A stretch of 10,000 nucleotides of DNA from Chrysomallon squamiferum (taxonomy: Eukaryota; Mollusca; Gastropoda; Neomphalida; Peltospiridae), in NCBI GenBank assembly GCA_012295275.1, contig CM022669.1:13792672-13802671 (forward strand). Reading direction: 5' to 3'. The position numbers and the translations under genes are program-made. The notes under the pieces are model-generated. The model was not told where the DNA came from. It did not search any database and saw nothing but the letters and a program-made list of their open reading frames with translations. Positions 1 to 10,000 of the stretch are shown here, in pieces. Every line of letters starts with the position of its first letter. Within the stretch, counting starts at the first letter, position 1.

Positions 1-1025
1 TCTAATTAAAATATTAGTCAGATAATCTGAGAGATATAAACAAAATGAATAGTCTCTCTCTGTTTTTTTTTTTTTTTTTTTTTTCAAATTTATTTTCAAA
101 TAAAAATTAGGTTATGGTTTGCAGTTACTGTTACAAATGAATAGCGATGATAAACAAAAGGGCCGTAACTCTACTCCGTCGGATTAAATGTTTATAATGT
201 TTTTCTGTTTCATTCTCGGCTGTTGGGGAGTTTTCTAGATGAGACATTCTGTTTACGAATACATTTCCTGTAAGGATTAAATCGATCTGGCTTTGTGACA
301 CAGTCATGAATATTTGTTTAATATTACTTTTTCTTTTCTTTCTTTCTTTCCATTAATACCGTTATTATTATTGTTGTTGTTGTGTTATGATGTATTTATA
401 ATGATGATAATTTAAGAGTGAAAATATTTTTTAAAAAACAAAGATAAAAAGTGCTCAACCTAATTTATTCATTCCATCGACTTCTTTTATCAATTAGCAA
501 AAACAAGAGATTTGTTGGTATTTTTTTTTTTTTTTTTTTTTTTTCATCAAGTTTTTGTATTATTTTTTCAACGCTGTTGATGTAAGTATTAATTATGCCC
601 AACAGGATACAAAAATAACTTCAAAGTAATTTTAATTTAGAATGGATAAAATAACAATTGGTAAACATAATTAATTGCTTCTGACACACACACGAACAAA
701 CAAACAAACAAACAAAAACAAAAACATATAAATAAATAAATAAATAAATATTACGTCTGTCTTTTAATAATCATGTAATTATAATTAAAGCAGTCACTGG
801 GATCTTTTCATTTTCAGAATAGATATCTACAAATAACAAATATTATAACAAATTATACCACACATCTTCCATCATTATTTAAATTATAAACTATAATTAT
901 CACACACTAATAATTTAAGAAATCATTTATATAATTAAGCTCCACGAAAGTAAAGTAGTTGTCTCCGCAGATATATACAAATAATCCAGGTAAAACATTT
1001 TTAAATGAAACGTCCAGGCATACTG
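1..1025. other. 3' flank, probable 3' UTR; no gene seen
   Basis: AT-rich sequence downstream of the transporter stop codon; I see no coding similarity on either strand. It contains poly(T) runs (63-84 and 521-544), an AAAC-type tract (about 694-719) and an AAAT tract (about 729-750). On the minus strand the poly(A) signal ATTAAA lies at 768-763 and AATAAA at 469-464, giving possible 3' UTRs of about 260 or 560 nt. Such hexamers are common in AT-rich DNA, so the true cleavage site is not settled. Confidence 0.5.
763..768 (-). terminator. Candidate poly(A) signal ATTAAA
   Basis: This is the nearest common poly(A) hexamer variant I found downstream of the stop on the coding strand, about 260 nt past the TAG. 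A canonical AATAAA follows at 469-464. Neither has been tested; the choice is by position only. Confidence 0.3.
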
Positions 1026-7637
<6,612 letters not shown>

Positions 7638-7660
7638 TTTGGTTTTCAGTTTTGTTTCTG

Positions 7661-7661
<1 letters not shown>
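7638..7661 (-). promoter_or_regulatory. 5' UTR start and splice acceptor before the start codon
   Basis: On the coding strand a run of 15 T is followed by CAG (7660-7658) and then 20 nt leading to the ATG. This is a textbook polypyrimidine tract plus acceptor, so the first coding exon probably starts at 7657 with a short leader. The cap site and promoter would then lie in an upstream exon at higher coordinates. The T-run borders an (AT)n tract, so its length may vary between alleles. Confidence 0.65.

Positions 7662-7711
<50 letters not shown>
7661..7711. repeat. Poly(A)15 plus (AT)n tract before the first coding exon
   Basis: A15 at 7661-7675 runs directly into an AT dinucleotide tract to about 7711. 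In the transcript it is (AT)n then T15, ending at the splice acceptor, so the T-run doubles as the polypyrimidine tract. A-rich GAAA-type sequence follows to about 7840. Confidence 0.95.
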
Positions 7712-7718
<7 letters not shown>

Positions 7719-7739
7719 ATAAAATAAATAAATAAGAAG

Positions 7740-7837
7740 AAAAGCTAAAAAAAATGAAAGAAAGAAAGAAAGAAAAAAATAGAGAAAATAAAGAAAAAAG
7801 ATAGAAAATGAAAACAAAGAACGAAAGAAGGAAATAA

Positions 7838-7870
<33 letters not shown>

Positions 7871-8060
7871 AACCATTTATAATGGGAGAAAAAAGAATGC
7901 CGTTAAAATCAGTAAAAAAAAGAAAGAATAAATGAGAATAATAAAATGAAAAAGTACAACCGCTAAAATATATTTTGTTTACTCACAAGTTCCTGTGGAA
8001 ACAATCTTTGTTTCATGTATATTTAAAATAAATAAATAAATAAATAATAAAGAAAAGAAA
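7740..8060. repeat. A-rich low-complexity stretch with A29 run
   Basis: AAAG-type repeats (7755-7840), an uninterrupted A29 run (7840-7868), further A-rich sequence, and an AAAT tetranucleotide tract (about 8028-8047). No coding potential beyond Lys- or Phe-rich shadows. A retroposon tail is possible, but no retroposon body is recognisable beside it. Confidence 0.8.
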
Positions 8061-8400
8061 TAAATAACCGAGGTTGTTAATCATAGCGTCGTATAACTGA
8101 CAGATTGTGAACAAGACAAACACTTCTAAGATACGTTACCGAACGAGAGCCGTGTCGCCTATGATTTAATCATCTTCGTTATTTCATTAAAATATAGGTT
8201 GCAAACTTCAGAGGTTATCATACTAAGCAATTCGTATGTAGGCGATGGTTTCTTTATCACGCATGCGTATAAGCTACATGAATATGTCCTACTAACGCAC
8301 CTTCCAAAGGCGTTCTCAGAAGTGTTTTCACGAAAGTTCATTTATAAAAATATGCCGTGCTATAAGTCGTGCTCGTTGAAAGGATCTGTCTAGCTTAATT
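8060..8400. other. Non-repetitive island upstream of the gene; function unknown
   Basis: About 340 bp of ordinary-complexity sequence with several CpG dinucleotides, set between repeat tracts. On the minus strand a TATAAAT-like element lies around 8350-8343, and a donor-like AAG|GTGCGT occurs near 8303. It could hold an untranslated first exon or promoter of the transporter, but this is only a possibility; both open frames across it lack family similarity. Confidence 0.3.
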
Positions 8401-8516
8401 AAAATACATATGATATTATTATTATTTGTATTTGTATTGTTGTTACTGGGTTTTGTATTTAATAATAATTAATGCTATGCAGATGTACATGCATGTCTAT
8501 GTAGGTATGATACATA

Positions 8517-8672
8517 AACACACACATACAAATTTACAAATATATATATATATATATACACACACATAAACACACACATACAAATTTATATATATATATA
8601 CATATATGCACACATACAGAAAAAGAGAGAGAACACATACATACGTATACACATGCACACACAAATACATAT

Positions 8673-8733
<61 letters not shown>

Positions 8734-8772
8734 CATACACATACATAAATACATAAACATGCATACACAAAC
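8517..8772. repeat. Compound AC/AT/ACAT microsatellite cluster
   Basis: Alternating ACAC, ATAT, ACAT and ACATAC units over about 255 bp, with the purest part (AC)20 at 8680-8719 followed by (AT)7. It produces overlapping Tyr/Val/Cys-rich frames that are not genes. Confidence 0.95.
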
Positions 8773-9130
8773 ACAAATCTGTACAACAGTTACAGTTATG
8801 ATAATGTTAATATCAGCAGGAGGTTGAAGACGGTGATAAACGTAATCGTTGTCTGACTTCTTTGGTTTACTGGTCAAAAACTTGTTAAAGATATATATGA
8901 GTCGACTTAGTATTAATTAACACACACATTAAAAAAAGAAAGATTTAATTTGTTAATACATACCCAAAAACAGACATCAGCGAAACAGGAATGCTGTCGC
9001 ACACTGAAAGGCCATAATGAACAGGGATCGAGTATTAGACTAGAGTTTTTGTTGTTGTAAGTAAACACGTGATTACCAAGTCGACTCTGTCACTTTCAGT
9101 GGAGGAGAAATAACCACTGCTGCAGATCCA
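8773..9130. other. Unassigned sequence; nothing recognised
   Basis: About 360 bp of mixed-composition DNA between two repeat clusters. I find no convincing open frame, splice-bounded family match or RNA structure here. Confidence 0.6.
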
Positions 9131-9190
9131 GTTGCTTTTATTGTTCTTTTTCTTAACGGTGATGATTAAGATGATGATGACGGTGATTAT

Positions 9191-9220
9191 TTTTAGCATT
9201 ATTATTATTATTATTTTCTT

Positions 9221-9313
<93 letters not shown>
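9191..9313. repeat. (ATT)n-(TTC)n-(ATT)n trinucleotide tract
   Basis: ATT units (about 9196-9215), TTC units (about 9217-9250) and a longer ATT run (9251-9313), preceded by GAT-rich sequence. The open frame across it is Phe/Leu-homopolymeric and is a repeat artefact. Confidence 0.96.
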
Positions 9314-9660
9314 GTTATCAATGTCATCATCATTATCATCAACATCATCAAAATCGGTTATAATAATATTATTGGAATATGTACTACTAATGGAGCTGTA
9401 GTAGTCGAAGTAGCAGTAATACTACTAGTTGTTCTAGTAGTCATAGTAGTAGTAGTAGTAGTAACAGTTGCTGTTTTTTGTTGTTTCGTAGTTGCGGCTG
9501 CAGTATTATAGCAGTGGTATTAATACTATTTATTTTATTTTGTTTTATTCTATTTTATTTTATTTAGTACGAGTTTTATTATTATTATTATCATCATCAT
9601 CATCATCATCATTATCATCATCATCATTGTTGTTGTTGTTGTTGATGTTGTATTCTATTC
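9314..9660. repeat. Degenerate trinucleotide and ATTTT repeat field
   Basis: Successive impure runs: ATC units (9320-9352), TAG/AGT units (about 9395-9465), ATTTT/TTTTA units (about 9525-9570), ATT and ATC units (about 9576-9626) and GTT units (9627-9648). Nearly all of it is simple sequence derived from NNT-type triplets; no gene is seen. Confidence 0.85.
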
Positions 9661-10000
9661 TATTCTAACTTTAATTTATGTCACCTTAGCCTAGGAGTAT
9701 TTCAAAAACTATGACAAATATGTTTCAGTCCCAGTATTATGGCAAAGAGTTATGCTCGTAAAATAAACATTTTTGTTTGCTCCAGCCCGCCCGACCGCGT
9801 GTGTTAGTGGATGTTTGTAGTGGTTTGACGCGCTTGATATCGCTTTGCACTGCAACACAACACCAGCGCTCTAATTTATAAATTATTTATCTAACCTACT
9901 TTCGGACTGCCTTTTCCTCTGCCCTGCCCACAATTAACAACAATTAGTATATTAGAGTGCTCATAGCAGCATATCTATGTCAGTTACGATTCGAGCAAAG
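9661..10000. other. Unassigned, locally GC-richer sequence at the window edge
   Basis: Complex sequence whose 9780-9880 part is noticeably richer in G, C and CpG than the surroundings (AGCCCGCCCGACCGCGTG). It might be an untranslated exon, promoter piece or retroposon body. I cannot match it to any family, and it may extend beyond the window. Confidence 0.4.

Noticed and set aside
7840-7868. A29 run as the tail of a retroposed gene or SINE
   Set aside because: No recognisable body, Pol III boxes or target-site duplication on either side; A-rich tracts are common throughout the region.
8497-8877. Overlapping Cys/Val/Tyr-rich frames up to 126 residues
   Set aside because: All are readings of the AC/AT microsatellite cluster; the cysteine pattern only reflects TGTGTG.
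9132-9401. Plus-strand Phe/Leu homopolymer frame resembling a membrane protein
   Set aside because: It is a translation of the TTC/ATT triplet tract.
9800-9832. Pol III A-box-like and B-box-like matches suggesting a tRNA or tRNA-derived SINE
   Set aside because: TGTGTTAGTGG and GGTTTGACGCG resemble the boxes, but they are only about 11 bp apart, much closer than in tRNAs, and no cloverleaf can be drawn.

Overview
The window looks like a piece of an animal nuclear genome. It is AT-rich and carries one split gene on the minus strand, with short GT-AG introns packed with microsatellites, and an old LINE retrotransposon fragment. The AT richness, the density of (GA)n, (GATA)n, (ATT)n and (AC)n tracts and the style of the LINE protein fragment suggest a lophotrochozoan, most likely a mollusc and perhaps a cephalopod. 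That placement is an inference; nothing here fixes the species.

The one convincing gene is a nearly complete member of the SLC22 (organic cation/anion/carnitine transporter) branch of the major facilitator superfamily. I could join nine coding exons by hand (minus strand, gene order): 7637-7309, 6452-6222, 5645-5449, 5050-4658, 4248-4117, 3707-3622, 1895-1775, 1470-1398 and 1196-1026. Every junction is GT-AG, and the exon phases (0,0,2,2,2,1,2,0) fit one another. The product would be about 577 residues with 12 membrane segments, a large glycosylated loop after TM1, the SLC22 DRFGR and PES motifs, and the C-terminal LPET...LP.TI.E signature. One blemish interrupts it: a one-base frame break at a six-T run in the first coding exon.

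Layout from left to right. 1-1025 is the 3' flank, probably holding the 3' UTR. 1026-7637 is the transporter. Its 1.7 kb intron 6 carries a degenerate LINE ORF2 C-terminal fragment (about 2480-3430, same strand as the gene), a decayed 28-bp minisatellite beside it and a 20-bp direct repeat. Every other intron holds at least one simple repeat. 7638-7657 is the start of the 5' UTR behind a strong splice acceptor, so transcription must begin in at least one exon upstream (higher coordinates). 7658-10000 is upstream intron or 5' flank, mostly (AT)n, poly(A), (AC)n and a long TTC/ATT tract, with two more complex islands (about 8060-8400 and 9660-10000) in which I recognise no gene.

I found no bacterial-type operon, CRISPR array, RNA gene or novel multi-gene system. 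The points worth a second look concern the transporter (frame break, extended central loop, an unusual residue at the cation/anion charge position, a tandem splice donor) and the history of intron 6.
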